DNA of 60,000 nucleotides from Symsagittifera roscoffensis (lineage: Eukaryota > Xenacoelomorpha > Acoela > Convolutidae): NCBI RefSeq assembly GCF_963678635.1, contig NC_087068.1, positions 33,181,436 to 33,241,435 on the forward strand, in the 5' to 3' direction. The translations under genes were made by a program, and so were the position numbers. Below are positions 23,204 through 35,657 of this stretch, one piece after another. The stretch's first letter is position 1. Each line of letters starts with the position of its first letter. The notes beneath the pieces are model-generated. The model was not told the DNA's origin. It was given only the letters and a program-made list of their open reading frames with translations, and did no database searches.

Positions 23204-24786
23204 CGGGTCCTTTTTTGATAAAACTTCATTTCTACTGCCTCCTCAACTGGTAACTTGGGGTAACTCCAGGCTTGTCCAACCATTTTGTCAAGGGAAGCGC
23301 TTCATAAGTCTCTTTGTCCAGAAACGAGAACCCTTCTTTATTTTCGCCTGGTTGGCTTGCTTCTAACCTAGTCTTTCGTAAAACTCAGCTATCAGCATTT
23401 TGTTTGTATCGCAACCTGTGCTCGACTATGATTTGGTAGCCATGCAACCTAACTATCCAACGACCAAAATAACTCTGGTCCATCTAGTACGTCTTCAATC
23501 AGGATAGGGCACTGTTATCCACACGCAACTTAAAGGGAGCACTCTCCAAGTCTGTGCGGTACTTTTCCACGAATGTGACTACCGCAAATATTTCTGCTTT
23601 TGGTGCACCTTATTTCATTTCAATGTCGCTCAACACTTTGCTGTCATATGCAATGGGATGGAGAACTGCTCGCACAGTTCCCGCTTTATATTCTCGAAAG
23701 CTTCCTTCTTCCCATTGTTTACACTTTGTCTGCGTATTGGGTACACTTTGTCTGCGTATCCCTTTATGAAATCACGGTAATAATTGGCAAATCCCAAGAA
23801 TTTCATGAGCTGTGTGTCCGTTCTGGGGGCCTTCTATGTTAGCACGGCCTCCACCGCATCCGGATCCGGCCTCACGCCTTGCATGTCTACCATTCTTCCC
23901 AGGTTTTTGATTGAGTCTCTAAGGATCTCGCACTTCGACGGTTTGCATTTCAAGCCGGCTCTTTTCTGCCAAGATGGGTGTTGCCATGACCACGTAGTCC
24001 ATGTAGCACAGCACGAGATTCCCGTATTTCTTGGTTATCCGGGTCAAAGCCTGAGCCACCAGTCTTTGAAAGGTCGGCGTAGCATTGCACTAACCGAAAG
24101 GCATCCTATTCCACTGAAAAAAAAACCCAATTCGCATGCAAATCCAGTCTTGTCTCTGTCCTTGTTCCGCAGAGGTACCTGCCAGAAGGCAGAACCCAGA
24201 TGCAGTATTGTAAAAAACTTGGCATCGCCTAGTTTCGAGAGGCTCTTGTCTATGCGTTCCGATTTAAAACTTTCTTTAGTGACTTGAACTCTAACTCACC
24301 TATCTTAGCTCTCAAGTGCTCTATCTCTGGCAAAACTGACTTGCTAGATTCTAGTTCATATGATGAGGTGTGATCCGGAAAATTCGAGCAACACGACAGG
24401 CCATCATCTGTTTCGGATCTCATTGAAAACCTTTTTTTCAAAGATTTCAATTCAATAATCCTTTTTAAGAACAAATTTCTATCCGCATGAAAGGAACAGT
24501 CTTTCACATGGAACTTTTCCAAGTTCGATGTTTCTTCATTATCAGTTCTCATTGGTAAATCGAAGACAAGTTTCCTTCCTCGCTGGGTTGAATTCGTTGT
24601 GCCCAGTGTATTCCACGATACACTCACACACAGCCCGCTTCGTGTTATAGAAAAGCTCCGACATAAGACTACTGAACTTTTACTGTGTGAGTTGGGTACC
24701 ATGAAAACCTGCTGACTATCACTCAAAGAGTTTAAGTTTCTCCTCCTAAAAATAGCTACTACTGCCTGCACGGGCTGTAGTTTCAC
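23204..24786 (-). pseudogene. Ty3/gypsy reverse transcriptase and RNase H, broken
   Basis: Frame 24786-24250 is a linker before RT (MKLQPVQAVVAIFRRRNLNS). RT follows: GDAKFFTILHLGSAFWQVPL from about 24229, then DKTGFACELG, then RMPFG-stop-CNATPTFQRLV with TAG at 24090-24092. The active site is written YMDYVVMA (codons 23994-24005); the second Asp of YxDD is Tyr. The connection LMKFLGFANYYRDFIKGYAD lies at about 23.75-23.83 kb. RNase H text (GAPKAEIFAVVTFVEKYRT, FKLRVDNSAL) lies at about 23.52-23.63 kb. With a mutated active site, a stop and several frame changes the enzyme is dead. Confidence 0.7.
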
Positions 24787-24799
24787 TTCTCTGTCTAAA

Positions 24800-25150
24800 A
24801 AATTGGTATGTTATTTTCATCAAACATTATGCTGTTAACTGGTCTCTTAACATACTTCCTGTCCGGGTTCCTAATCATGCGCATACGTTTGTTGTTGTAC
24901 GCGCTGCTGGCTGATGTTGCAGTAAAAATATTATGCTGTTCAAGTAGCGCAGGTTTCTCCTCCTTTTCCTCGCCCTGCTTTTCCTCTTTCTTTGCCTCTT
25001 TGACAAAATGTGGCGGTTGTTGTTGAGGTGGAAGACAATTTCCTACCTTTGAGTCCTGAAGGCTGTTTTCCTGCTGTCGTTGATGATGATGTTGTTGTTG
25101 TTGTTGTTGTTGTCGTTGTCGTTATTGTTGTTGTTGTTGTTGTTGTTGTT

Positions 25151-25209
<59 letters not shown>

Positions 25210-25240
25210 AGAAGATAACTTGCAGGGATGAGGACAAATT
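24800..25240 (-). pseudogene. Possible gag C-terminus with glutamine/asparagine tract
   Basis: Downstream of the CAA tract on the - strand, the text ENSLQDSKVGNCLPPQQQPP, then FVKEAKKEEKQGEEKEEKP and RMRMIRNPDRKYVKRPVNSI, is open. It leads, with one frame change at the run of T near 24.80 kb, into the pol linker. Its position makes it the end of Gag or the Gag-Pol joint. No CCHC knuckle is visible. Confidence 0.35.
25085..25209. repeat. (GTT)n / (AAC)n triplet microsatellite
   Basis: About 125 bases of GTT units with a few GTC and ATT variants. Long frames across it on either strand are homopolymer artefacts. Confidence 0.95.
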
Positions 25241-25349
25241 TTTCGAGCTACTGGGTTGTCATTTATTATTAACAGGATGAAGATGAGGAAGAGCAGGAAG
25301 GGCAAGGATACCAACCTCTCCGACTCTAAATGCAGCGCAGCGAGCAATT

Positions 25350-27700
25350 TGTCTGGACAGGGATCTAGTGGAATTGTGTGATCCGGATTGCTAATTGATT
25401 TTGATGAATTAAGGCTGTTAAAAAACTCATCAGGGTTACTTTGACCGACCGTTTCTGCAGCTCTGCGGGTAAAAAGTAGAGAGGGGATTTACTTTCGCCT
25501 GTTTGACGACGATGAAGACCATTTCTCAGGGAGATACATTCGTCAGTTATAACACATTGGGGCAAGAGGGTGCGAGATCCATCAAAAAGTGATCAAAGCT
25601 CTCTTTCATACATTCTCTATAACAGTTTTGAATAAACTGGAAGCTGGCGCATTCTAGCACTATGCCAAGTATTTTGAGTTGTTTTTCAACGCGCGGAGAG
25701 TTTGTTAAAAGTACATGTGTAGTGTTTTTGTCGACTATGGTTGTGTTTGATGAAAATGACAGATAAGTCTTTGTGACGTCCGGCTGTGGCTATTGTTGAA
25801 AAAACTTTTACATGGTCAAACTTTAAGATTTTTTGCAATGATTTGATCTACAAAAAAAATCTGAGGATTCGACACTGCTTTTTTGATTGACAAATACAAA
25901 AATATTGGGGGTTTTAACGTCTTTGGATTAATTTTTTTGCCAGAAACGATAGATATAAACTATATGTTTAGAAGCTGGTTGAAATATACCTTCGATTGGC
26001 TGAGTTAGCATTGAGTAAATCAACCATGTTTTTCCAGATCTTGATGCACCGAATGCACACATGATTTTTCGCTCATTTTTGGGGATTATTTTATACATTT
26101 GTTTTTTTTAAATTCACGCGCTGTCGTCTCTACATGAACGACGGCAATGTTGAAACTGGAGCTGGGAGTAAATAACTCAAGCAAGTAGAAACTTTTATAA
26201 AATAGGCAACCTTTTCTTTACAATTGGGGGATCTTAGGCACAGTTGTTGCAAAACACCCAAGGCAACGAGCTTACAGACAAAACTCATTTGAACCAAAAA
26301 TACAACGCCAGAGCCTTGTCTCCTACAGCAGAAGAATTTCACTTGGATTCCACAGCAGCTGAAGCCTCACAGTCTGTTTGGTCTTCCCCAACACTACTAC
26401 TAGTTTTGTTGCTTGTTTTTGCTCTGGGCGACGGCGGTGGTTAAAAATGACCTGTAGTAGAAAACAAAATAGTAAGTAGTGTTTTCCTCGCAAATTTAAA
26501 TGTTGTTGTGATTGTTGCTCGATCAACTTTGAGCCAACTTGAAAAGGCACAAAAAGTATGGAGATAAAATAACAAATATTTGAGCAAAAAAAGTGATTTG
26601 ACTATGAGGTAGATTGTTGTGATCAACACCTTGCTGTCATTGGTTTTTGTTTGTGGAAATAGTATTTTTAAAATAAGCTGCCGCTGTTGCAATTTGAGAA
26701 GAGGACGCTGCTGATCTCATTGTAGAAAAAAAAGCAAATAACCATTTTTGTTCAAATTAAGCAAATGATTAAAATTTAACCAGTAAAGAAAACAGTCCTT
26801 AGTAAGAGTACTTGTAATAGTTTGAAATATTTTCTTCTTCTCGTCACTGTTTGCCCTCTCCCTACTCACTCACTCACTCACTCATTCCTTCTTCTCTTCC
26901 TCGACGACGACAGGCTTCTCTTTGTCTTTTTCTCTTCGTCTTGGTCTCCTTCTTCTTGTTGTTCTTATTCGCTCACTTGGCCCTCTTGTTGCAGCAGCTG
27001 GATAATATAGTCGCCGCCGTCGTCACTATTATTATTTCATTCGCCGCCGCCTTGACTATTATAGACATTTGTCGCTCAAAAGATATAGGACGAGTAATTG
27101 TTCCTACTTATTTTTCTTCTTCTCCTTCTTCTTCACCTTTTTTTCTTCTTTTGCTTCCCCTGGGACTGCTATTAATGAACCGAGCATATCCACAATCCAA
27201 ACACCCATATACATCACCCAAAATCTGGCAAATGGGTTCCTCGGCGGGCGGCGCGGCGGTCGGGCTCGAGAGCTGGCCGGTCGGTGTGGTCGGGTTCGCG
27301 GCGGTGCGGTCGTCGACTTTTTCTCCATAATCAAGCAATGAATCAGTCAGTCAGTGAGTCAGTCAGGACCTGGAAAGCAGGAATGAAAAGAGGGTAAACA
27401 TCAACAATAACAGTTTAATTAAAGAAAATATAGTCTTGCTTTAAATTCGGCGGGTTTAGTGGTTGATCGGGGATCACAAGCACACAGACACACATACACA
27501 CACACAGACTAGCCACATGACTTGAGTTGAAAAAAAAATGGAAAAAAACGATTAATTCTACCAGGCAACAAGTATCTCTTCATTACAAAGAAATGATGGA
27601 ACAAAATGAAACAACAACAACAACAACAACAACGACACCAAAATGAGAAAAAAATCGGGTTAGAAATGGCGTTAGAGAAAAACACACTGTCATCATCAAA
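25350..27700. other. Low-complexity region without a supported gene
   Basis: It contains TCAC, TCAG and CACACA simple repeats (26870-26885, 27340-27365, 27480-27510), a pyrimidine-rich + strand at 26830-27170, and a GC-rich patch at 27237-27330 that stands out from the AT-rich surroundings. Open frames here are compositional. A promoter or 5' UTR of a host gene is possible but not demonstrated. Confidence 0.4.
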
Positions 27701-27719
27701 CGAGGCTCGTATATCCATC

Positions 27720-27930
27720 TTATGCTGATGAACCTCCTGGTTTTTCATCGTGGTCGCCACTACAGTTACCGCAGAAGGCGCACGTAAGTATTTCACTAGT
27801 CGGCGGAAGACAAATATTTTTGTTGAGGTCGTCGTTTGTAGAAACAGCATTAGTAGCATTAGCAAAAGACCTAACTTGTGGGTCCTGCAACGAAACATTG
27901 GCTTCTGTTGGGGTTTCTAGGCGTTGTTGC

Positions 27931-28012
<82 letters not shown>

Positions 28013-29245
28013 GCTGTTGTATATAAATACTTCCTTGAAAGGACATATTGTCTGTCAATTGATGATGCTGTTGTTGTTGATGAATTCCCTTGCCCTTAGT
28101 TCTGCGATAAGAAAAATTGTAATGGAATAACAAGATTTCGAATAGTGGTTTGACTTCCCAAAGTCGGCCCAGTTCGGAAGCATCCAATCTCAAAAAGAAT
28201 TTAAAATTTTTCCCACTACCATCAAAATTTAACATGTACTCGCTGCTATCGTTTAATCCCTCGTCCTCGTTGCATGCAGCGAAAAAATTCAGGTTTGGGC
28301 AGCAGTTTCCATACATCATGCTGTCAACAGCATTTCGTGACCATATTCGGAAAAAGTTGGGGGTGAAAGCGGGATAAGAGCTATTGATATGAAAAAATTT
28401 GAAATCAACAATCATTGAAATCAACAATCACAGATGACTTTCAAAATGAGGACAGTTTCGAATTGAATGATGGATAGCTGATCCACTCAACGTACGGTTG
28501 CTTTATAAAACAAAATCGGCTTCACATGACGTTTTTATTACTAGATATTTGGATGACTTACTCTCACAAACACAAACAATAGAAAAATAGAGGCTCATAA
28601 TCAACAGAAATAATTACATGAATTCTACAGTTTGTCTTAGAAGTAAAAAAAAGGCCGTTTTGGGAACATTTTACGATTGTCATCATCTCTGAGCCACGTT
28701 GTTCTGAAGGATCGAAAAAATAAGTTCCCATACGCTACAAGACTTTTATAAGGAGCGAAGGCGGCATATATCGAGAAAGTACAGAAAACACTTTTTTGTA
28801 AGACCCTGTAGTCGGCTGCTGGCGGCAAACCATCTTCTCGTTCTTCTTTCTTGTAGAAAAAGCTGCCCTGTTTCTCGCTTTTTGGATCGAAGAGCTCGCG
28901 CACTATATTTGAAACCTTTTCCAAATCTCAGTTGACACTCTTTAAGGGTAATATGCTGAGTAACAGACCCCATGGTTCTTTAGATGCTATTGGAACTTGT
29001 ATTGAAATATGCAGATGATTGAAGGTAGTTTGATTGGGATCAATGTATTCGGGACCACTCGAAAATAGTATGCATTTCCCATAGAAGCGACTGTCCACCT
29101 GATCTTCGCAATCATCTGTAATACAATGAGACTGTCTCGGGAAATCCACAATGTTTGTAGCACTTAAAAAATGAGACCCCATCAAATGCGTGATGCCTTT
29201 ATCTTTCATTATGTTCCAAGTCTTTCTTTTACCATCCTGCACTGT
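27720..29245 (-). pseudogene. Putative two-exon host gene with polyglutamine tract, interrupted by stops
   Basis: On the - strand a frame from about 29245 to 28675 reads as ordinary protein (ITHLMGSHFLSATNIVDFPR; SIYAAFAPYKSLVAYGNLFF) apart from one in-frame TGA at 28928-28930. A donor-like ...GACAATC|GTAAAA (28674/28673) and an acceptor-like TTTTTCATATCAATAG (ending 28381) would remove 294 bases. The second exon reads on (FFRIWSRNAVDSMMYGN; FKFFLRLDASELGRLWEVKP) into about 31 Gln codons. The same frame continues after the tract (RLETPTEANVSLQDPQVRSF; CAFCGNCSGDH) to TAA at 27720-27722. One CAA in the tract is TAA (27972-27974). No family was recognised. The 5' start is not visible. Confidence 0.4.
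27925..28018 (-). repeat. CAA (glutamine) triplet tract
   Basis: About 31 CAA units on the - strand, in frame with flanking non-repetitive coding-like text on both sides. One unit is TAA. Confidence 0.9.
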
Positions 29246-29589
29246 TGAAGTGCTTTTCCTTCATTTGTTGTGTGTGGGAAGAAGTTGAAATGAGTGTATT
29301 TCGTGTTGTAACGTTCTCGAAACTCCATTGTTGCAAGCGATCTGAAAACGACAGCAAATTGTAATTACTAACGAAACTAAAAGTCAAAAAAGCTACAGAT
29401 CAAAGAAAAAGATATGTAAACAGAGAGGATTACGAATGAAGAAAATTTAAATTATAAACTTGATGTATCAAACAATTATTATCTATAATTATATCGTCCA
29501 ACGCAATATAGTTGTGCCGAGGAAGATTATCCTTACCGCTGGTACTAACATCACTTGTTTTTCCGTTGCTTTTGATGATGGAGGGAGAC

Positions 29590-30223
29590 GATTATAATTC
29601 CAGGTGATATCAATCCAGGTGACATTAAAATATGCATTACAAATCAACTCTAATGGGGAAGATATGAAAAATACTTATCAGTTTGAATTAATTGGAAACC
29701 TTCAAAAAATTTTTTTTTCATTTTTCATAGGAAGCAACGTCACAAAAAGCATAACATTTAAGCAATTTAGGTACAACTTCGAAGAAGAAAAGGACAAACA
29801 AAAAGGTCTATAATCTTTTATAATCGACTATAATGGATTTTTGTGCAAAACTAAAGAGCTAGAAATTCTAATTAACATTATGGATTATAATCAATTATAA
29901 TCGATTATAATTGCATCAAAAAATAGGCGAATAAATAATCGATTTAGTCGATTCTAAAGGACAATAAATAATTATAATTTGACATTAAATAGAGCAACTA
30001 GTATCGATTATAATGGCTTCTTGTGCAAAACTAAAGAACTAGAAGTTTTAATAAATTTAATGGATTTTAATTACTTATAATTGATTATAATTTTATCGAA
30101 AAATAGACCTCTAAATAATCGATTATATTCGATTAAATTCATTATAATTTCTTATTTTGCCGAATTTTCGTCAATTCAAAACTATAATCACAAAGTTTGT
30201 TTTTTGTGTCAATATGAAAATCT
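29590..30223. repeat. Second copy of the AT-rich ATCGATTATAAT repeat
   Basis: 29625-29815 resembles 490-700 (shared CTCTAATGGGGAAGA and TTTTTCATAGGAA), and 29880-30150 carries many ATCGATTATAAT units like 1-230. It abuts the left end of the tandem BEL-like units. Confidence 0.7.
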
Positions 30224-30729
30224 CTAAAATAGAGATCCCTGGGACGTTTTGGTTCATCTGAACACAACGTTTTACCACGAAACAAAAGTTCATAGAGATC
30301 CTTTCACTTCTGTTTGCAAGGTCTCAAAAAACGCAAGGAGTTTGTCTCTTTTCCGGTCTTTCTTGTGTTCCCCGAAAAACTGTCGTTGCGTGTTTGGGGC
30401 TGGTTGCCGCGATGTTTGTTGCTTTGACATTCACTGTTTCTTTGTTGACTTGATGCAGAAGGTTGGCTAGATGAGGAAGTGAAGTTTCCTGTGGTAGATA
30501 GTCATAAACTAAGGTAAATTGTTTGAGCCAATGACAACAATTGATGACGCTGGGCTGCTGAATGCTGTTGTTGATGATGTGTTGGGTCTATTGTAGTCTC
30601 TCAGAGTGGCGATGTTTGTTGGTTACAATTTGCACGTAAATCGCGGAGTTCAGGTCGTTGGTGAATCTGAAAGTGTCTGAAAATTTTTCACAAGATTGCA
30701 AATAAAATTTAAAAAATCCATAAACGGTT

Positions 30730-31600
30730 GCTTATGTTACCTAGAAGGCATGCGGAGTTGTGGTAGTTTGTTGATATATGTGTTGACCGTTATGTCCGGT
30801 CTTCCAAATAGTAGTTAGAGTTCTTAAAGAGCTGTTGCCCACATAGCGCTGTTGCATGAGTATCCGGCAGTAGCTTGATGTTTGCAAGTGTGTTAGCTTT
30901 TCTGCGTCGAAGATTGGTTGACTGTGAACAGTAGCTTGGAATTAGCCGTACCACATGTTCAATTTCATCGGATCACCGTCGTACTTGTCAAGTTTGATCT
31001 TAGGTAGTCGCGATGCCTGGGTAATCATTGGAGATGAAATTGGCGCAGTGTTAACTGCTGTGTTGATGTGAGTCTGAGGCGTGAAATCGATCGTAGGAAA
31101 CGGTAATGCGGCAAAACTATTCAATTGCGGAATAAATGTAGCTTGCTTCTGTTGATACTCTGAAAAATTCTGATTGTTATCGACTGATGTAGACATGTTT
31201 GCTACAGAAAACGATGGTTGTTGCTGTTGAGTCGAGGTGACTGCTGATGAGTTAGCGCTGAATTCGATAAGAGCGCTTTGGTTGCTTGAAGCAGTTTGAA
31301 GAATGGGTGCGTTTTGTTTGCTGCAGATATTGCGTCTGTTGCATTGATATTTCGTTTGAGTAGTCTTCTGTACTCACTGACAAGGTCGTCTAATTTGTCT
31401 TCAATTCCAGTGAATGTTGACATGAGGTCATCAGGCTGTGAGTCTTATGTCGGATCGTCGATGAGGGAAGTCGTCGATTCCCCAAGCTGCTTTAAGAGTG
31501 AAGAAGTTTCACTTTTGAATTTCGCTAGTTCAAAGTCGGTTTCTTCTTCTGTCATAGCTTTAGAAAATCGGCTGAGTTGTCGTACAAGTCGTTTGACTAA
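30730..31600 (-). pseudogene. BEL/Pao-type Gag N-terminal fragment, unit 1
   Basis: The - strand reads KFLVKRLVRQLSRFSKAM and SETSSLLKQLGESTTSLIDD, then a stop (TAA, shared with unit 2). It continues with MSTFTGIEDKLDDLVSEYRR, and later LPKIKLDKYDGDPMKLNMWYG, which is the L-P-K-x-x-L-x-x-[FY]-x-G-D-x-x-x-W signature of BEL/Pao Gag. FQATVHSQPIFDAEKLTHLQ follows. A 20-base deletion relative to unit 2 removes the following residues. No pol was recognised downstream, so this is a remnant or part of a non-autonomous derivative. Confidence 0.55.
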
Positions 31601-32786
31601 AAATTTGCACTTCCGGGTTTTTTTTTCGTAGGCATTCTGTCGTTGAAAGCTACGTCGATCGTGTTTTTCGGAGTTGTTGATGATCTTGTTGAGTTGTCGA
31701 ATGTTGTTGTGGCGTTGATTGGCTCTGCTGTGACTATAATCTGTTTCTATCTAAAGCTCAATCTCGGACGAGAAGGGAAACCACGATACTTCAAAATTTC
31801 AATTTCAAGTATTTTAAAAGCAGATAAAGTATCAGAGCTGTAGATATTTGTATGTCTCCCTTATACTAGAGAGAGAAAAGTTCTTTTCACGAACTATTGA
31901 CGTGATGAATAATCGATGAAATTATTGAGTTTACCTGCATATTACTGACTTTTGTCCAAAACTTGCTTTGCGATCTTTATAACTGTTTCAAACTTTGTAG
32001 GTACGTAGATAGTCAACCGGGTTGAAGTTTCGTAGCAATTCATTGTTATTGCCTTGTTTTTACATATTTCAGGGATGCATCAGCACAAGAACATAGATAA
32101 GCTATCTTTTTTCTACATTCATTGTTTTTCTATTACTTATTAGGAAAACATTGATATGACATCGATGAAACAGCGATGTGACATTTATGTTATGATAGTT
32201 TTGTTACATTGATGAAACATCAAGGAAACAACTTTGTCACATCCATGTTTGAAATAAATTTCATTTTACATTGATGTTAAATCGATGTAACATCTATACC
32301 ACATCATTGATTGAGCTAAATTTCATTTTTAACAAAATTTAGATTCGTATTTGTTTCCAAGGTTTTGTCACACAAACAACAAAAAACAGTTTCAATGGCC
32401 ATACAGCACAAAATCTGCCAGAAATCACGCAAATGCTTAGTTTTTTTTGCAAAAAACATAGAATTTCAGATTGACAGGGTTGTCCCTGGGAGAAACCGGA
32501 TTTAAGCAACTGGATTTGTTTGAAAATGGTTGACTTTTTTTTAAATAATAAAAAAAATTGTTCAACGTTTGTTTTCACCCCATCCCCCACAGCTAACAAA
32601 AACTCACAAAACGCCAGTTTTGTCATTAATAAGTTGAAATGTGTTAGCGTTGGTAGTGAGAGGGCTTGAGCAACTAAACCTGTCTGGAGACTGGGAAATT
32701 TAGCCATGATTGATGGATGCAATATCAATTTAACTTTCATTCATGTTTCATGGAGGAATCATAGAACTGACATCCATGTTTCAATC

Positions 32787-35657
32787 ATGATTCATCGATG
32801 AAACATCAATGTAATTTGCATCCATATTTCATAGATGAAACATGGATGAACATCGTTAAAATGGCACTGCAACATGAATGATACATGGATGCAAAAAAAA
32901 TGAAAGATCTATGATGCATTTTTGAATTGCAATGGAACTTCAACCCGAGCAGTGCAGATTAACCTTGCTTGTTGAAGTTCCCGAGTTTTCTCAGACTCCT
33001 TTTCCAAAAAGCCATTCAATTCTAACTATTTCATTTCTAACTGAATATTTCAACTCAAAACTATTTTGACTTGTACCCTTAGACACTTCCGGGTGTCTAA
33101 TTTGATTTTGAAAAGATACCGCGTACAAGCTCAGGAGACAAATTTACACAACCAAAATCAGGCAAAAAACAAAATCAGGCAAAAAATTTTTTACTTGGGT
33201 TTTTGGAAACTAGTCTGTGAAAACTCGTGAACTTCAGCAAGCAAAGTTTTTTTGGTGCGTACCTACAAATTTTGAGTCATCAGTTATGTTGATCGCAAGG
33301 CAAGTTATGGACAAAAATACGAAACATGAAGTGTGTTGAATAATTTTTTGCGGAGTGTAGCATAGAATTTTTGGTTAATTAATCCTAAACCGCTTTGCGG
33401 TATACAAAAAATCCGTGTTTTGCCGAACTTTTTTTACTCAATCTTGTAACTGATCTGCAATTAAATCTAAATAAGCTGAATCATGTTTTCAGAGAAAATC
33501 CAATGATGTGTGTTGTTTTAAGTGAAGCTTAATATTTTATGTAAATCAATATACCACCAGAAAAGTCTTGTTAAAAGCTTCATGGTTGTTTTAAGAAAGT
33601 CAATGGTTGTTGTTCTTCGGTTAAAAGTAGAAAAATCGATTTTGATCACAAGAATTTTAAAACAAATTTTTTTTCCAACACGATCAGTCTCATCCAACAT
33701 GTTCATACCAGATTCTTACCGTCGTCAGCTACAATATTTTTTTTCTGTTTATAACGTACAATTGTCTTCGGGTGGACCTCCATTCACAAAAATTCTAACC
33801 ATACAACTCTAATTACTAAAAATGCTTACAAAGCAAGGCGATATATCATGTGTATAGAAAAACGCTCATCATACGGTTTTCATAAATAGAAATTGCAGGT
33901 TAAGCATTTTTTCCATGAATAGTTCTGATCATAAAATTGTTCAAACATATATGGAAGATAAAAGTTTTTTGGCATAAACATTTCTAATCAAAAGTTTGTC
34001 AAAAAATCCAAGAAAGAATCTAAGCTGGCAGAAAAGCACTCAGTTTTAGTAAACCTCGAAAAAATTCAGAGCAACAAAATTTGAACAGTTTTTGGAAAAA
34101 AACCCTAATCATACATTTCCCATATATGGAAATCGTATGATTAGCAATTGCATTTTCAGAAAACAATTTAGTCAAAAAAACTTGACAAATCATGCTACAG
34201 TTAGTCTAAAAATCACAAAAAAACTGTGAATCAAGATTCATCGATGAAACATCAATGGAATTTGCATCCATGTTTCATAGATGAAACATGGATGAACATC
34301 GTTAAAGTGGCACTGCAACATGAATAATACATGGATGCACAAATTGAAAGATCTATGATGCATTTTTGAATTGCAATGGAACTTCAACCCGAGCGGTGCA
34401 GATTAACCTTGCTTGTTGAAGTTCCCGAGTTTCCTCAGACTCCTTTTCGAAAATGCCATTCAATTCTAACTATTTCATTTCTAACTGAATATTTCAACTC
34501 AAAACTATTTTTGACTAGTACCCTTAGACACTTCCGGGTGTCTAATTTGATTTTGGAAAGATACCGCGTACAGGCTCAGGAGACAACTTGTTCAAACAAA
34601 ATCAGACAAAAAATTTTTTACTTGGGTTTTTGGAAAGTAGTCTGTGAAAACTCGTGAACTTCAGCAAGCAAAATTTTTTTGGTACGTACCTACAAAATTT
34701 GAGTCAGTTATGTTGAGCGCAAGGCAAATTATGAACAAAAATCCGAAAAATGAAGTGTATTGAATATTTTTATGCGGAGTGTACCATAGAATTTTTGCCT
34801 TATTAATCCTAAACTGTTTTGCGGTATATAAAAAATCCGTGTTTTGCCGAATTTTTTTTACTCAACCTTGTAACTGATCTTCATTTAAATCTAAATAAAA
34901 TGAACCATGTTTTCCGAGAAAGTCCAATAATTTGTGTTGTTATAAGTGAAGCTTAATATTTTTTGGTAAATCAATATACAACCAGAAAAGACTTGTTAAA
35001 AGCTTAATGGTTGTTTTAGAAAGTCAATGGTTTTTGTTCTTCGGTTAAAAGTAGAAAAATAGATTTTGATCACAAGACTTTTAAAACAAAATTTTTTTCC
35101 AACACGATCAGTCTCATCCAACATGTTCATACCAGATTCTTACCGTCGTCAGCTACAATATTTTTTTTTCTGTTTATAATGTACAATTGTCTTCGGGTGG
35201 ACCTCCATACACAAAAATTATAACCATACAACTCTATACACTAAAATTGCTTAGAATGCAAGGCGATACATCAATTGTATAGAAAAATGCTCATCATACG
35301 GTTTCCATAAATAGAAATTGCATGTTAAGCATTTTTTCCATGAATAGTTCTGATCATAAAATTGTTCAAACATATATGGAAAATGTAAGATAAGATTTTT
35401 TTTTGCAAAAATATTTCTGATCAAACATTTGTCAAAAAATCCCAGAAAAAACCTAAGCTGGCAGAAAAGCACTCAGTTTTAGTAAACCTCGAGAAACTTC
35501 AGAGCAACGAAATTTGAACAGTTTTTGGAAAATATCCCTTATCATACATTTCCCATATATGGAAATTGTAGGATTAGCAATTGCATTTTCAGAAAAAAAA
35601 ATTTACTCAAAAAACTTGACAAATCATGCTTTAGTTAGTCTAAAAATTACAAAAAAA
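32787..35657. repeat. 1.44-kb tandem duplication inside unit 1
   Basis: 32787-34222 and 34230-35657 share every landmark I checked: CTTCAACCCGAGC at 32939 and 34382, CGTCGTCAGCTACAATA at 33721 and 35145, GCAGAAAAGCACTCAG at 34029 and 35461, and CATTTCCCATATATGG near 34107 and 35542. Unit 2 holds only one copy, so this expansion is specific to unit 1. Confidence 0.85.

Larger units (their letters stand above)
12000..25240 (-). mobile_element. Long decayed Ty3/gypsy-like element with an SGNH-hydrolase ORF (- strand)
   Basis: From right to left on the - strand: gag C-terminal text with a CAA tract (25.24-24.80 kb), protease-like linker (24.79-24.25), RT (24.25-23.9), connection and RNase H (23.84-23.5), linker (23.2-22.0), integrase (21.9-21.18), Pol C-terminal extension (20.75-19.79), coiled-coil/SGNH ORF (19.18-17.5), then degraded ORF text down to about 12.0 kb. 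Base composition is distinctly more GC-rich than its surroundings, which helps delimit it. No LTR pair was found; the limits are approximate, and more than one element could be joined here. Confidence 0.55.

Noticed and set aside
25010-25347. Long Val, Cys, Leu, Asn or Thr homopolymer ORFs over the GTT tract
   Set aside because: Produced by the microsatellite in every frame; no flanking protein text supports them except the Gag-like - strand frame.
26822-27330. Ser/Leu-rich + strand ORFs
   Set aside because: Compositional frames in pyrimidine-rich simple sequence; no motif.
27820-28130. + strand poly-Cys, poly-Val and poly-Leu ORFs over the second triplet tract
   Set aside because: Shadows of the - strand glutamine tract.
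31643-31843. + strand ORF conserved at 37836-38084 in both tandem units
   Set aside because: Conservation follows from duplication of the whole unit; it lies opposite the start of the BEL-like Gag, and one frame end differs.
32100-32330. CRISPR-like array from repeated GATGAAACATC words
   Set aside because: Spacing is irregular, the words are degenerate and palindromic, and the DNA is eukaryotic.
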